Source: Lachnospiraceae bacterium (lineage in GTDB: Bacteria > Bacillota > Clostridia > Lachnospirales > Lachnospiraceae). Taken from it: a stretch of 34,885 nucleotides of DNA. The stretch spans positions 1 to 34,885 of the forward strand of contig JALFIB010000160.1 in assembly GCA_022776305.1 (NCBI GenBank), given 5' to 3'. Below, piece after piece: positions 6,528 to 14,607 of this stretch. Position 1 is the stretch's first letter, and each line of letters starts with the position of its first letter. The notes under the pieces were generated by a model, which searched no databases, was not told the origin of the DNA, and was given only the letters and a program-made list of their open reading frames with translations. Position numbers and translations under genes: made by a program.

Positions 6528-7887
6528 AATGCTGATCAAAAAGCAGCGGGCATATTTTGAAAAAGGAAAAACAAAGGATGTCTCATGGCGCATTGCTGCC
6601 CTTAAGACTCTTCGGAAAACGATCCTGAAATACGAAGATGACATTAACCGCGCATTGTATCAAGATCTTGGAAAATCATCCACAGAGACATACATGTGTG
6701 AGACAGGGATGGTGCTGTCAGAGCTTTCTTTTATGATACGTCATTTAAAGGGATACGCAAAAGAGAAAATTGTCCCTACGCCTCTTGCACAGTTTCACGC
6801 GAAAAGCTTTACATCCCCGGAACCGTACGGCGTAGTGCTCATCATGTCGCCGTGGAATTATCCGTTCATGCTTTCCTTAGAGCCTTTGATCGGTGCCATC
6901 GCCGCAGGAAACTGTGCGGTGGTAAAGCCCAGCGCATACGCGCCGGCCACGGCGGATGTGATAGAAAAAATAGTAAAAGACTGCTTTTCTCCTCATTTCG
7001 TGGCTGTGGTCAAAGGGGGAAGAGCGGAGAATACGGCGCTTTTAGAGCAGCGTTTTGATTTCATCTTTTTTACGGGAAGCGTAAAAGTGGGGCATCTTGT
7101 CATGGAAAAGGCATCCCGCTATCTCACACAGGTCTGTCTGGAATTAGGCGGAAAAAGCCCGTGTATCGTGGACAAAACGGCAAACCTCAAGCTTGCCGCA
7201 AAAAGGATCGTGTTTGGAAAGTATTTAAATCTGGGACAGACTTGCGTGGCGCCGGATTATCTTCTGGTACATGAAGATGTGAAAGAAAAACTTCTTGAGG
7301 AGATTGAAAAATGCATCCGCAGACAGTTTGGCGTTCATCCTCTGGAAAACCCCGATTACGGAAAAATCGTGAATAAAAAGCATTTTGACCGCCTGCAAGG
7401 GCTTATGAAAGGAGAAGCGATCCGGATCGGCGGGGAGAGCCGGGAAGAGACACTCCAGATTGCGCCTACCGTATTGACTGACGTTACGCCCTCAAGCCCG
7501 GTGATGCAGGAAGAGATCTTCGGTCCGCTGCTTCCGGTCATGACCTTCCGGGAGATCTCGGAGGTGATCTCATTCGTGACACGGCGGGAAAAACCACTTG
7601 CTCTTTACCTGTTTTCAGAAAGCAGAAAAGTACAAAAGCAGGTATTGAAATACTGCAGCTTCGGCGGAGGATGCATCAATGACACCATCATCCATCTTGC
7701 CACCAGCCAGATGGGCTTTGGAGGAGTGGGTGCAAGCGGAATGGGAAACTATCATGGAAAAGACAGCTTTGAGCTGTTCAGCCATAGAAGAAGCATCGTA
7801 AAGAAATATACGTGGATGGATCTGCCCATCCGCTACCAGCGTTACAGCAGCTGGAAAAATGTGTTGTTGAAAATATTTTTAAGATAA
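6517..7887 (+). CDS. Aldehyde dehydrogenase (class 3-like)
   Basis: NAD(P)-dependent oxidation of an aldehyde to a carboxylate. 456 residues, the short form typical of class 3/fatty-aldehyde-type enzymes (YwdH/AldX-like). MSPWNYPF carries the catalytic Asn114; LELGGKSP has Glu209; NLGQTC has the nucleophile Cys243; FFTGS is the NAD-binding loop. The end (SSWKNVLLKIFLR) is hydrophobic and basic, recalling the membrane-associating tails of fatty aldehyde dehydrogenases, but it is short. Translationally coupled to the alcohol dehydrogenase. Class 3 type plus an SCP2-like neighbour favours a lipophilic substrate; this is inference. Confidence 0.92.
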   Translation: MEIEMLIKKQRAYFEKGKTKDVSWRIAALKTLRKTILKYEDDINRALYQDLGKSSTETYMCETGMVLSELSFMIRHLKGYAKEKIVPTPLAQFHAKSFTSPEPYGVVLIMSPWNYPFMLSLEPLIGAIAAGNCAVVKPSAYAPATADVIEKIVKDCFSPHFVAVVKGGRAENTALLEQRFDFIFFTGSVKVGHLVMEKASRYLTQVCLELGGKSPCIVDKTANLKLAAKRIVFGKYLNLGQTCVAPDYLLVHEDVKEKLLEEIEKCIRRQFGVHPLENPDYGKIVNKKHFDRLQGLMKGEAIRIGGESREETLQIAPTVLTDVTPSSPVMQEEIFGPLLPVMTFREISEVISFVTRREKPLALYLFSESRKVQKQVLKYCSFGGGCINDTIIHLATSQMGFGGVGASGMGNYHGKDSFELFSHRRSIVKKYTWMDLPIRYQRYSSWKNVLLKIFLR

Positions 7888-7945
7888 AAGACGGAAGAAA
7901 CAGCCATAATAGAAATAAGAAACAACCATTATAAATAAGAAAGTG

Positions 7946-7974
7946 TTGGACATTTTAAAAAGAAGTGCTATGAT
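7946..7974 (+). promoter_or_regulatory. Promoter for HD-domain gene
   Basis: TTGGAC (7946-7951), 17-nt spacer, TATGAT (7969-7974). It lies in the 301-nt gap after the aldehyde dehydrogenase gene and would produce a leader of about 205 nt. Confidence 0.55.
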
Positions 7975-7995
7975 GTTACATGGATATCTAGCATG

Positions 7996-8159
7996 GTGAA
8001 AGGGGAGCGATGTCGTTGATATCACTTCCCTTTTTCACGTTATAGGATTAGGACGTCAAAATGTGATTACGGATTGTTTCGCTGCAAGCAGCTTCCACGA
8101 TCCGGCCCACAATTCGGATCTTCATGGAGTTTCGCCCCATTTCATTCTCATTGTGGGGC
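7996..8159 (+). promoter_or_regulatory. Structured leader of HD-domain gene
   Basis: Four stems can be read. GTGAAAGGGGAG (7996-8007) pairs with CTTCCC plus TTTCAC (8025-8038), with a T-run inside the 3' side. GCTGCAAGCAGC is at 8081-8092. GATCCG (8099-8104) pairs with CGGATC (8115-8120), exposing the loop GCCCACAATT. GCCCCA (8134-8139) pairs with TGGGGC (8154-8159). The loop GCCCACAAT can also pair with ATTGTGGGGC (8150-8159), which would open the last stem or form a pseudoknot. Suggests RNA-based control; no known riboswitch recognised. Confidence 0.45.
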
Positions 8160-8188
8160 AGCTCATGATATTAGCTGAGGAGAGAAGG

Positions 8189-8758
8189 ATGGAATACAGG
8201 ACATTTCTTGATTTTATGGATCTAGCGGAAAAATTGAAATGCCGAACACGTCACTCGCTGACAAGTTCAGGTCGGACAGAAAGCGTGGCGGAGCATTGCT
8301 GGCGGATGACATTGATGGCGTTCCTGCTGAAGGATGAATTCCCGGACATTCATATAGAAAAGGTGATGTCTATGGCCCTCATCCACGATCTGGGTGAAGC
8401 CGTAACCGGGGATATCCCTGCTTTTTCCAAAACAGAAGAGGATGAAAAAGTAGAAGACAAGGCAGTGGAGCACATTTTGGAACAGCTGCCGGACACGCAG
8501 CGCTGTGAGATGTCTGCTCTTTTTGATGAGATGAAGGCAATGGAGACAGATGAGGCAAAGCTGTATAAATCCCTTGATAAATTAGAGGCTTTGATCCAGC
8601 ATAATGAAGCCGACCTGTCGACCTGGCTTCCTCTTGAATATGACCTTCAGATGACATACGGGACGCAGGAGTGCGGTTTTTCAAGTTATATGAAAGGGCT
8701 ACGGGATACGGTGCGTGAGGATTCCGTAAGGAAAATCGAGGCGGCCAAGGAAGACTGA
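8189..8758 (+). CDS. HD-domain phosphohydrolase, YfbR-like
   Basis: Predicted metal-dependent phosphohydrolase; YfbR-type members remove phosphate from 5'-deoxynucleotides. 189 residues with the HD motif set: SVAEHCWRM (His36), LIHDLGEAVTGDIP (His66-Asp67 with the following Glu), and a later Asp in a helix rich in charged residues. The longer open frame begins at 8063, but I place the start at 8189, where GAGGAGAGAAGG stands directly upstream and the conserved protein begins (MEYRTFLDFM). It follows a structured leader and precedes aspartokinase by 175 nt. The exact nucleotide substrate is not visible. Confidence 0.85.
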   Translation: MEYRTFLDFMDLAEKLKCRTRHSLTSSGRTESVAEHCWRMTLMAFLLKDEFPDIHIEKVMSMALIHDLGEAVTGDIPAFSKTEEDEKVEDKAVEHILEQLPDTQRCEMSALFDEMKAMETDEAKLYKSLDKLEALIQHNEADLSTWLPLEYDLQMTYGTQECGFSSYMKGLRDTVREDSVRKIEAAKED

Positions 8759-8933
8759 GGCAGCAGAGTAAGAAAGATAATAAAGAAGAAAATGGCATAG
8801 GAAAAGAGACTCAGGCAACAAAGGGAAAAGTATAGATTTAAGAAGGTAATAGAGAAAAGCAAAAAGAAAGACAAAAGAAAGCATAAAAAGAAAACATAAA
8901 AAGAGAAAGAAGCGAAAGAGAGACTGGGAAAGT
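8759..8933 (+). other. Purine-rich intergenic stretch
   Basis: The plus strand is dominated by A and G in runs of AAGAAAG and AAAAGAG type over about 170 nt between the HD-domain and aspartokinase genes. No gene and no clear terminator or promoter was found. On the minus strand it reads as a long pyrimidine tract, giving spurious Phe/Leu/Ser-rich frames. Confidence 0.6.
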
Positions 8934-10256
8934 ATGGGAAGAGAGCAAGTTGTGGTGGCAAAATTCGGTGGAAGCTCGCTGGCGGATGCGCAGCAGTTCC
9001 GGAAAGTAAAGGAAATCCTGAAAAGCAATCCTGCGAGAAGATACGTTGTGCCCTCTGCGCCGGGAAAGCGCAGCAGTGACGACGAAAAAGTGACGGATCT
9101 ATTGTACCAATGTTATGGAAGAGCCAGTGAGGGAAAAGGATATCTTTCCATTTTTAAAAAGATTAAAGCAAGATACCAACAGATTATCGATGAATTGGGG
9201 ATACCTGTATCGCTGGAAAAGGAATTTGAGGTGATAGAACAGGCTTTTCTCTCCCATGCAGGTGAGGAGTATGCGGCATCCAGAGGGGAATACTTGAACG
9301 GTATCCTGCTGGCAGCTTATCTGGGATATGAGTTTGTGGATTCCGCAGAGGTTGTCCGTTTCAGCAAAGACGGGGAGTTTGAACCGGAAAGGACCAACTT
9401 TTTTTTAAGCGACAGGCTGCTGAAAACAAAAAGCGCTGTCATTCCCGGATTTTACGGGGCAGATGATGCCGGAAATATCCACACCTTTACCAGAGGAGGA
9501 TCGGATGTCACAGGAGCTATCGTCGCACGTGCTGTGAAAGCAGATCTTTATGAGAACTGGACGGATGTGTCCGGATTTTTATTGACAGATCCAAGCATAG
9601 TGGAGAACCCGAAAAAAATTGATGTGATGACCTACGCAGAGCTTCGGGAACTGTCTTACCGCGGGGCCACGGTGCTTCATGAGGAGGCGGTGTACCCGGT
9701 GCGCCGGGAAGGGATCTCCATCCATATCCGGAATACAAACCAGCCGGAGGAGCGCGGTACGCTGATCTGCCGGAAGATCAATCCGGAAGATGAAGTCCCT
9801 ATTACGGGAATTGCAGGTAAAAAGAATTTTGCTGCGATCAGTATCGCAAAAAACTGTATGAATGCCCAGATAGGTTTTTGCAAGAAGCTGCTGGAAGCAT
9901 TTGAGGAAAATGACATTGCTTTTGAACATATGCCTTCCGGCATCGACACCATCAGCGTTATTCTTCCCCATGAAGAGTATTTGATGAAAGAAAATGAGAT
10001 CATGGGGTCGCTGCAGCGTCTTTTGCAGCCCGATAAGATCGAAGTGGATGAGGATATGGCCCTTGTCACTGTGGTTGGGAAGGGAATGCGTTCCGTCAGC
10101 GGGATCGCTGCAAGGTTTTTCTCTTCTTTGGGAGAAGCAAATGTCAACATAAAAATGATCGATATGGGATCCAATGAGATCAACTGTACGATTGGTGTTT
10201 CAAACAAGGATTTTGAGCGGGCTATCCAAGCATTGTATGGCGCGTTGGTAGAGTAG
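8934..10256 (+). CDS. Aspartokinase
   Basis: Phosphorylates L-aspartate, the first step towards lysine, threonine, methionine and diaminopimelate. 440 residues, monofunctional. The N-terminal kinase motif is VAKFGGSSLAD (8-18); TRGGSDVTGA (about 187-196) is the substrate-binding loop. Two ACT domains occupy the C-terminal third, with typical patches TVVGKGMRSVSGIAARFFSSLGEANVN and INCTIGVSN, which normally bind lysine or threonine for feedback control. The start is preceded only by a weak GGGAAAG site; a GTG a few codons downstream is a possible alternative. No lysine riboswitch was seen upstream. It precedes the Mrp operon by 75 nt, a gap with a short CAGATG/CATCTG hairpin but no clear promoter. 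Confidence 0.94.
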   Translation: MGREQVVVAKFGGSSLADAQQFRKVKEILKSNPARRYVVPSAPGKRSSDDEKVTDLLYQCYGRASEGKGYLSIFKKIKARYQQIIDELGIPVSLEKEFEVIEQAFLSHAGEEYAASRGEYLNGILLAAYLGYEFVDSAEVVRFSKDGEFEPERTNFFLSDRLLKTKSAVIPGFYGADDAGNIHTFTRGGSDVTGAIVARAVKADLYENWTDVSGFLLTDPSIVENPKKIDVMTYAELRELSYRGATVLHEEAVYPVRREGISIHIRNTNQPEERGTLICRKINPEDEVPITGIAGKKNFAAISIAKNCMNAQIGFCKKLLEAFEENDIAFEHMPSGIDTISVILPHEEYLMKENEIMGSLQRLLQPDKIEVDEDMALVTVVGKGMRSVSGIAARFFSSLGEANVNIKMIDMGSNEINCTIGVSNKDFERAIQALYGALVE

Positions 10257-10331
10257 CATGGGGCAGGCAGATGTCCTTTTGGCATCTGTCGGTTTGCGCC
10301 TCGCTTCTGCTTTGAAAGGAATGGGAAGCTT

Positions 10332-10793
10332 ATGTATCTGGTGTATTTTATTTTATGGATTATTTTTAATGGAAAGATCACGCTGGAGATCTGTATTTTC
10401 GGCCTCGTGATCGCAGCGCTTGTATTTGCATTTACCTGCAAATTCATGGATTACAGCATAGCAAAAGAAAAAAAGGTGGTCCAGCGATACTTGCGGTTCT
10501 TAAAATATGTGGTTGTGCTGGTAAAAGAGATCATGAAAGCAAACTTTTCCGTTATCCATATGATCCTGTCAGAGCGGGAAGAACTGGAGCCTGCGCTGGT
10601 CAGCTTCAGATCGGATATGAAAAGTCCTACAGGCAGGGCCTTTCTTGCCAATGCCATTACGCTGACTCCGGGTACCATTACAGTAACTTTAGAGGATTCG
10701 GAGTATTTGGTACATTGTCTGGATAAAAGCCTTGCAGTGGGCATGGATGATTCTGTGTTTGTGGAAATGCTCTCAGAACTGGAGCAGGATTAG
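10332..10793 (+). CDS. mrpE: Mrp antiporter subunit MrpE/MnhE
   Basis: Small membrane subunit of a multi-subunit cation/proton antiporter. 153 residues: two hydrophobic segments at the N-terminus (YLVYFILWIIF; ICIFGLVIAALVFAF), then a cytoplasmic domain. The conserved block GRAFLANAITLTPGTITVTLEDSEYLVHCLD is the hallmark of MnhE. First gene of a tight ten-gene operon; the next gene begins 10 nt after its stop, behind AGGAGG. Confidence 0.93.
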   Translation: MYLVYFILWIIFNGKITLEICIFGLVIAALVFAFTCKFMDYSIAKEKKVVQRYLRFLKYVVVLVKEIMKANFSVIHMILSEREELEPALVSFRSDMKSPTGRAFLANAITLTPGTITVTLEDSEYLVHCLDKSLAVGMDDSVFVEMLSELEQD

Positions 10794-10803
10794 GAGGTAA
10801 AAC

Positions 10804-11136
10804 ATGGGAAGTGGTATATCAGGATTGGAACAGGCATACCATGTGCTGTTTACGGCGGCCCTTATTTTTCTGGCACTTATGGTGGTGCTATGCCTGATCC
10901 GGGCAATTATCGGGCCGAGGATCGCAGACAGGATCGTGGCAGTCAATATGATGGGCACTATGGTCATGGTCATGATCGCCATACTGGCACTTATGCTTCA
11001 GGAAGGCTATCTGGCTGATATTTGCCTGATCTACGCAATGATCAGTTTTCTGGCTGTGATCGTGCTGACGAAGGTTTATATGGGCGTCTATCTGGAAAAA
11101 AAGGAAAAGGAGGAAAAAAAGCATGACAGCAATTGA
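10804..11136 (+). CDS. mrpF: Mrp antiporter subunit MrpF/MnhF
   Basis: Three-helix membrane subunit, 110 residues. The conserved stretch CLIRAIIGPRIADRIVAVNMMG is typical of MnhF/MrpF, followed by hydrophobic helices and a Lys/Glu-rich tail. The last 14 nt overlap the start of mrpG, so the two are coupled. AGGAGG precedes the start. Confidence 0.93.
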   Translation: MGSGISGLEQAYHVLFTAALIFLALMVVLCLIRAIIGPRIADRIVAVNMMGTMVMVMIAILALMLQEGYLADICLIYAMISFLAVIVLTKVYMGVYLEKKEKEEKKHDSN

Positions 11137-11470
11137 ATGGATCCGCTTTTTTATCGGGGCTTTTTTGCTCCTGTTCGGATTGGGGATCTTCGCAATCGAG
11201 ATGATAGGTGTATTCCGCTTTAAGTATGTGCTCAACAGGATGCACGCGGCAGCTATGGGAGATACACTTGGAATCGGTTTTTCCCTGATCGGTCTGATCG
11301 TGATGAACGGCCTTGACTTTACATCGCTGAAATTGTTTTTGGTGATCGTCTTCTTGTGGTTCTCCTCACCAACTTCCTCACATCTGATCGCACGTCTGGA
11401 GGTGACTACAGATGAGGAGCCGGAAAAGCATTACCGCCGTATGACCATTGATGAGGTGGAGGAGGAATAG
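11123..11470 (+). CDS. mrpG: Mrp antiporter subunit MrpG/MnhG
   Basis: Three-helix membrane subunit, 115 residues. IGVFRFKYVLNRMHAAAMGDTLGIGF matches the MnhG/PhaG core (FPDxYTRMHAATKxxTLG in many relatives). A charged C-terminal tail (DEEPEKHYRRMTIDEVEEE) follows the last helix. Start within the end of mrpF, with AAAGGAGG upstream. Confidence 0.93.
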   Translation: MTAIEWIRFFIGAFLLLFGLGIFAIEMIGVFRFKYVLNRMHAAAMGDTLGIGFSLIGLIVMNGLDFTSLKLFLVIVFLWFSSPTSSHLIARLEVTTDEEPEKHYRRMTIDEVEEE

Positions 11471-11471
11471 C

Positions 11472-11744
11472 ATGCAGGTCTTTACGTGTATCTTACTTGG
11501 TTTTCTTGTAGTCTGCGCTGTTTCTGTCAGTCTGTCAAAAAACCTGTTGAATTCAATTTTGATCTATATGTCATACAGTTTGATCATGTCCATCATCTGG
11601 ATCCTGCTGGAATCGCCGGACTTAGCCATCACGGAGGCTGCGGTAGGCGCCGGCATTACCAGCGTCCTGTTTTTCCTGACGTTGAAAAAGATCCACGCCA
11701 TGATGAACAATGAGGAAGAAGAAGGGGAGGAGAAGGATGAGTAG
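11472..11744 (+). CDS. MbhD/DUF4040-like subunit (MrpA C-terminal part)
   Basis: 90-residue three-helix protein with the core LNSILIYMSYSLIMSIIWILLESPDLAITEAAVGAGI shortened here to its key piece, SPDLAITEAAVGAGI, which is the MbhD (DUF4040) signature, equivalent to a piece of the C-terminus of long MrpA proteins. The start at 11472 was chosen because GGAGGAATAG directly precedes it; the open frame extends slightly upstream into mrpG. It overlaps the next gene by 8 nt. MrpA being split into pieces is typical of Mbh/Mbx-like and of some clostridial Mrp clusters. Confidence 0.87.
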   Translation: MQVFTCILLGFLVVCAVSVSLSKNLLNSILIYMSYSLIMSIIWILLESPDLAITEAAVGAGITSVLFFLTLKKIHAMMNNEEEEGEEKDE

Positions 11745-12708
11745 GAAATTACCGGAAGAACAATACGAAAAAACACGTTCCTATCGTCTGAAACAGTGGC
11801 TGGATGGCTCAAAAGACCCTTATCTCGGGGAAGTGGAGATGAAGCCTCAAAAAGCATTTCATGAGGACCGTGTACAAAAGGAGCAGAGAAAGGAAGAAAA
11901 GGCCCGCCTTTTTGCCCGCGTTTATGATGTGGAGCACAATGCAGAGGTGCGTATTTTCCGAAGGATCTACCACGTTTTCAGTGCTCTATTCTGTGTATTC
12001 CTTGTCTTGATGCTGCTTACGGCAGTTTCCCATCTGCCCACAGTGGGCCATGCGGAGAATCCCGCCAACAACGAAGTGGCGGCTCGCTACATTGAGGACG
12101 GGCTGCAGGAGACGGGAGCTGTCAATATCGTAACGGGAATGATCCTGGATTACCGTGCTTTTGATACGCTTGGAGAATCTCACGTATTGTTTATCGCAAC
12201 GTGTACGGTACTGATCCTGCTGCGCGCAGATGGGAAAAAAGGAAAAAATGCGGTGGCCATGCCGGTGCAAAATGACCGTACTTATGAGCCGAAAAATGAT
12301 GTGATCCTCCAGACTGTGGCAAATATCCTTGTGCCGCTGATCGTGATCTTCGGAATTTACGTGATCTTGGGAGGCCACTTAGGGCCGGGAGGCGGATTTT
12401 CAGGAGGAGCCATCATCGGAGCTGGATTGATTTTATATCTGAATGCCTTTGGTTTTGCAAAAACGGAACGTTTTTTTAAGGCGAGTACTTACAAAAAGCT
12501 CAGCTTTACTGCCCTTGCCTGCTATACCTTTTCAAAGTGTTACTCCTTTTACACAGGAGCAAACCACATAGAAAGTGTGATCCCGCTGGGAACACCGGGG
12601 GCGATCCTGAGCAGCGGACTGATCTTAGTGCTGAATATTTGTGTAGGTATCGTGGTGGCAGGTACCATGTACACCTTTTACGTTATGTTCCGGAAGGGAG
12701 GGTACTAA
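11737..12708 (+). CDS. mrpB: Fused MbhE-MrpB subunit
   Basis: 323 residues in three parts. About the first 75 residues are soluble and strongly charged (EQRKEEKARLFARV). Residues ~75-165 hold two helices with AVSHLPTVGH and a GAVNIVTGMILDYRAFDTLGE block, the MbhE-like piece that forms the very end of long MrpA proteins. From ~185 comes MnhB proper, with ILVPLIVIFGIYVILGGH and the signature GPGGGFSGGAI. So two pieces usually on separate polypeptides (or on MrpA and MrpB) are joined here. The start follows GGGGAGGAGAAGG. The charged N-terminal extension has no counterpart that I know in the family. Confidence 0.88.
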   Translation: MSRKLPEEQYEKTRSYRLKQWLDGSKDPYLGEVEMKPQKAFHEDRVQKEQRKEEKARLFARVYDVEHNAEVRIFRRIYHVFSALFCVFLVLMLLTAVSHLPTVGHAENPANNEVAARYIEDGLQETGAVNIVTGMILDYRAFDTLGESHVLFIATCTVLILLRADGKKGKNAVAMPVQNDRTYEPKNDVILQTVANILVPLIVIFGIYVILGGHLGPGGGFSGGAIIGAGLILYLNAFGFAKTERFFKASTYKKLSFTALACYTFSKCYSFYTGANHIESVIPLGTPGAILSSGLILVLNICVGIVVAGTMYTFYVMFRKGGY

Positions 12709-12709
12709 A

Positions 12710-13087
12710 ATGGATATAACCAACTTGCTGAACAATTATGAAGAAGCTGTTGCCATGATTCTTTTCGGGATCGGATTTTCCAACCTTCTGCTGCAGAGAA
12801 ACCTGATCAAAAAAATTATCGGTTTGAATATTATGGATACGGCAATGTACCTTTTCCTTGCGTTAAAGGGATATGTAGAAGGACGCAAAGCACCTATTGT
12901 GGTAAATGGGGTACAGAGCGTGGAAGCATACATAAATCCCATCCCCAGCGGGCTTGTACTGACCGGTATCGTTGTTTCTGTTTCCGTGACGGCGCTGATG
13001 CTGTCTCTGACCATCAGGCTTTACCGCAGGTACCATACGCTGGATCTGGATGCGATCACGACACAGCTGAAAAAGGAGGGACTGTGA
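12710..13087 (+). CDS. mrpC: Mrp antiporter subunit MrpC/MnhC (NuoK-like)
   Basis: 125-residue three-helix protein homologous to NuoK. FGIGFSNLLLQRNLIKKIIGLNIMDTA is the conserved start; PIPSGLVLTGIVVSVSVTALMLSLTIRLY is the typical last helix with the PxPxALVLTxIVV motif. One nucleotide separates it from the previous stop, and its stop overlaps the next start (TGATG at 13085-13089). Confidence 0.94.
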   Translation: MDITNLLNNYEEAVAMILFGIGFSNLLLQRNLIKKIIGLNIMDTAMYLFLALKGYVEGRKAPIVVNGVQSVEAYINPIPSGLVLTGIVVSVSVTALMLSLTIRLYRRYHTLDLDAITTQLKKEGL

Positions 13088-14595
13088 TGGCTTTTGTACA
13101 AAACCTTCCTTTTATTTCAATCCTGCTGTCCCTTTTTGCAGGTCCCTTGTCATCGATCCTTGGCGGAAAAACGGCGAAACGCCTGAATCTGGCTGTGATC
13201 TCTGTGATCGGCGTGATGTCATCACTGGTGCTTGCTTTTGTGATACAGAGCGGCGAACCTTACGTGTATATGATGGGACATTTTCCGGCACCCTGGGGCA
13301 ATGAGATCCGGGTGGGTATTCTGGAAGCTTCTATGGCAGTATTTTTCTGTATTATCATGCTCTTGTGCATGATAGGAGGGAGTCTGGAGCGGGAAAATGA
13401 GCTGGAGGAGTCAAAATCAAACCTTTATTACGTAATGGTAAACCTTCTGCTGTGTTCCTTGCTTGCCTTGATCTATACGAATGATTTGTTTACTGCCTAC
13501 GTTTTTGTGGAGATCAATACCATCTCAGCTTGTGGGCTGATCATGATCCGGCAAAACGGGCGGACCATTGAGGCTGCTACACGTTATATGATCATGAGCC
13601 TGCTTGGATCCGGTCTGTTTCTGTTGGGAATCTGCTTCTTATATGACTTGACAGGACATCTTCTTATGAGCAACATACAAGAACAGGTTCAGCTGCTTCA
13701 CAAGACTGGGGAATACCACATTCCTCTTCTTGTATCAGTCAGCTTGATGTCTGTGGGTCTTGCCATTAAAAGTGCACTTTTCCCATTCCATGCATGGCTG
13801 CCGGATGCATATGGTTATTCCACCTTATCTTCCGCAGCAATCCTGTCCTCCCTTGTCTCTAAGGGTTACATATTTTTGCTGGTAAAGATTTTCTACCGTG
13901 TGATCGGGTTTGATATTGTACGGGACAGTAAAGTTATCAACGTCCTGTTCGTATTTGGAATCATCGGTATGATCATGGGATCGGTGGATGCCATCAAGGA
14001 AAGCAACATACGGAGGATGATCGCATATTCTTCTGTAGCACAGATCGGATATATTTATATGGGCTTCGGTCTGGGAACCACCGCAGGAGTGATCGCAAGT
14101 ATTTACCACATTGTATCCCACGCTGCAACGAAATCCCTGCTGTTTGTGGCGGCATCGGGACTGACGGATGCTTCAGGAGACAGCACGGATTTCTTCGACC
14201 TGACCGGAGCGGGGTACCGCAATAAACTGGCTGGTGTGGCATTCACAGTGGGATCCTTGTCCATGGTAGGTTTCCCTATGTTTGCTGGTTTTATCTCTAA
14301 GCTGCTGTTTGCACAGGCGGGCGTAGAAAGTGAGCATAAAATGTTTTTGACGTTGGTTGCTCTGGCTATCAGTACCATCTTGAATGCAGTTTATTTCATG
14401 AAGACGGTGATCCGGATCTATACACCAGATCGGAAGGGAATGGCTGTCCAAAAGAATTTTGTGAAGATTAAGGCCAAAGACCAGATGGCGAAATCTGTGG
14501 CACTTGTATGTTTTATCATTTTGAACCTTGTACTGGGCCTTGGATCGGAACCGATCATAAAGCTGTTTGAAGACGGATTGAAGATGTTTGCATAG
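13087..14595 (+). CDS. mrpD: Mrp antiporter-like subunit MrpD (first of four)
   Basis: Ion-translocating subunit of the NuoM/N/MrpD family, 502 residues and about 14 helices. The TM5 glutamate is in TAYVFVEINTISACG, and the TM7 lysine in GLAIKSALFPFHAWLPDAYG; another conserved lysine follows in SSLVSKGYIF. By position after mrpC it corresponds to MrpD. A GTG one codon upstream is an alternative start; AAGGAGGG stands before both. Twelve nt separate it from the next gene. Confidence 0.92.
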   Translation: MAFVQNLPFISILLSLFAGPLSSILGGKTAKRLNLAVISVIGVMSSLVLAFVIQSGEPYVYMMGHFPAPWGNEIRVGILEASMAVFFCIIMLLCMIGGSLERENELEESKSNLYYVMVNLLLCSLLALIYTNDLFTAYVFVEINTISACGLIMIRQNGRTIEAATRYMIMSLLGSGLFLLGICFLYDLTGHLLMSNIQEQVQLLHKTGEYHIPLLVSVSLMSVGLAIKSALFPFHAWLPDAYGYSTLSSAAILSSLVSKGYIFLLVKIFYRVIGFDIVRDSKVINVLFVFGIIGMIMGSVDAIKESNIRRMIAYSSVAQIGYIYMGFGLGTTAGVIASIYHIVSHAATKSLLFVAASGLTDASGDSTDFFDLTGAGYRNKLAGVAFTVGSLSMVGFPMFAGFISKLLFAQAGVESEHKMFLTLVALAISTILNAVYFMKTVIRIYTPDRKGMAVQKNFVKIKAKDQMAKSVALVCFIILNLVLGLGSEPIIKLFEDGLKMFA

Positions 14596-14607
14596 GAGGA
14601 GAGAAAG

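Noticed and set aside
8686-9028. Minus-strand Phe/Leu-rich frames before aspartokinase
   Set aside because: They result from the purine-rich tract read on the opposite strand and have no ribosome binding site.
10261-10290. Terminator between aspartokinase and the Mrp operon
   Set aside because: Only a 6-bp CAGATG/CATCTG stem without a T-run; read-through from aspartokinase into mrpE remains possible.
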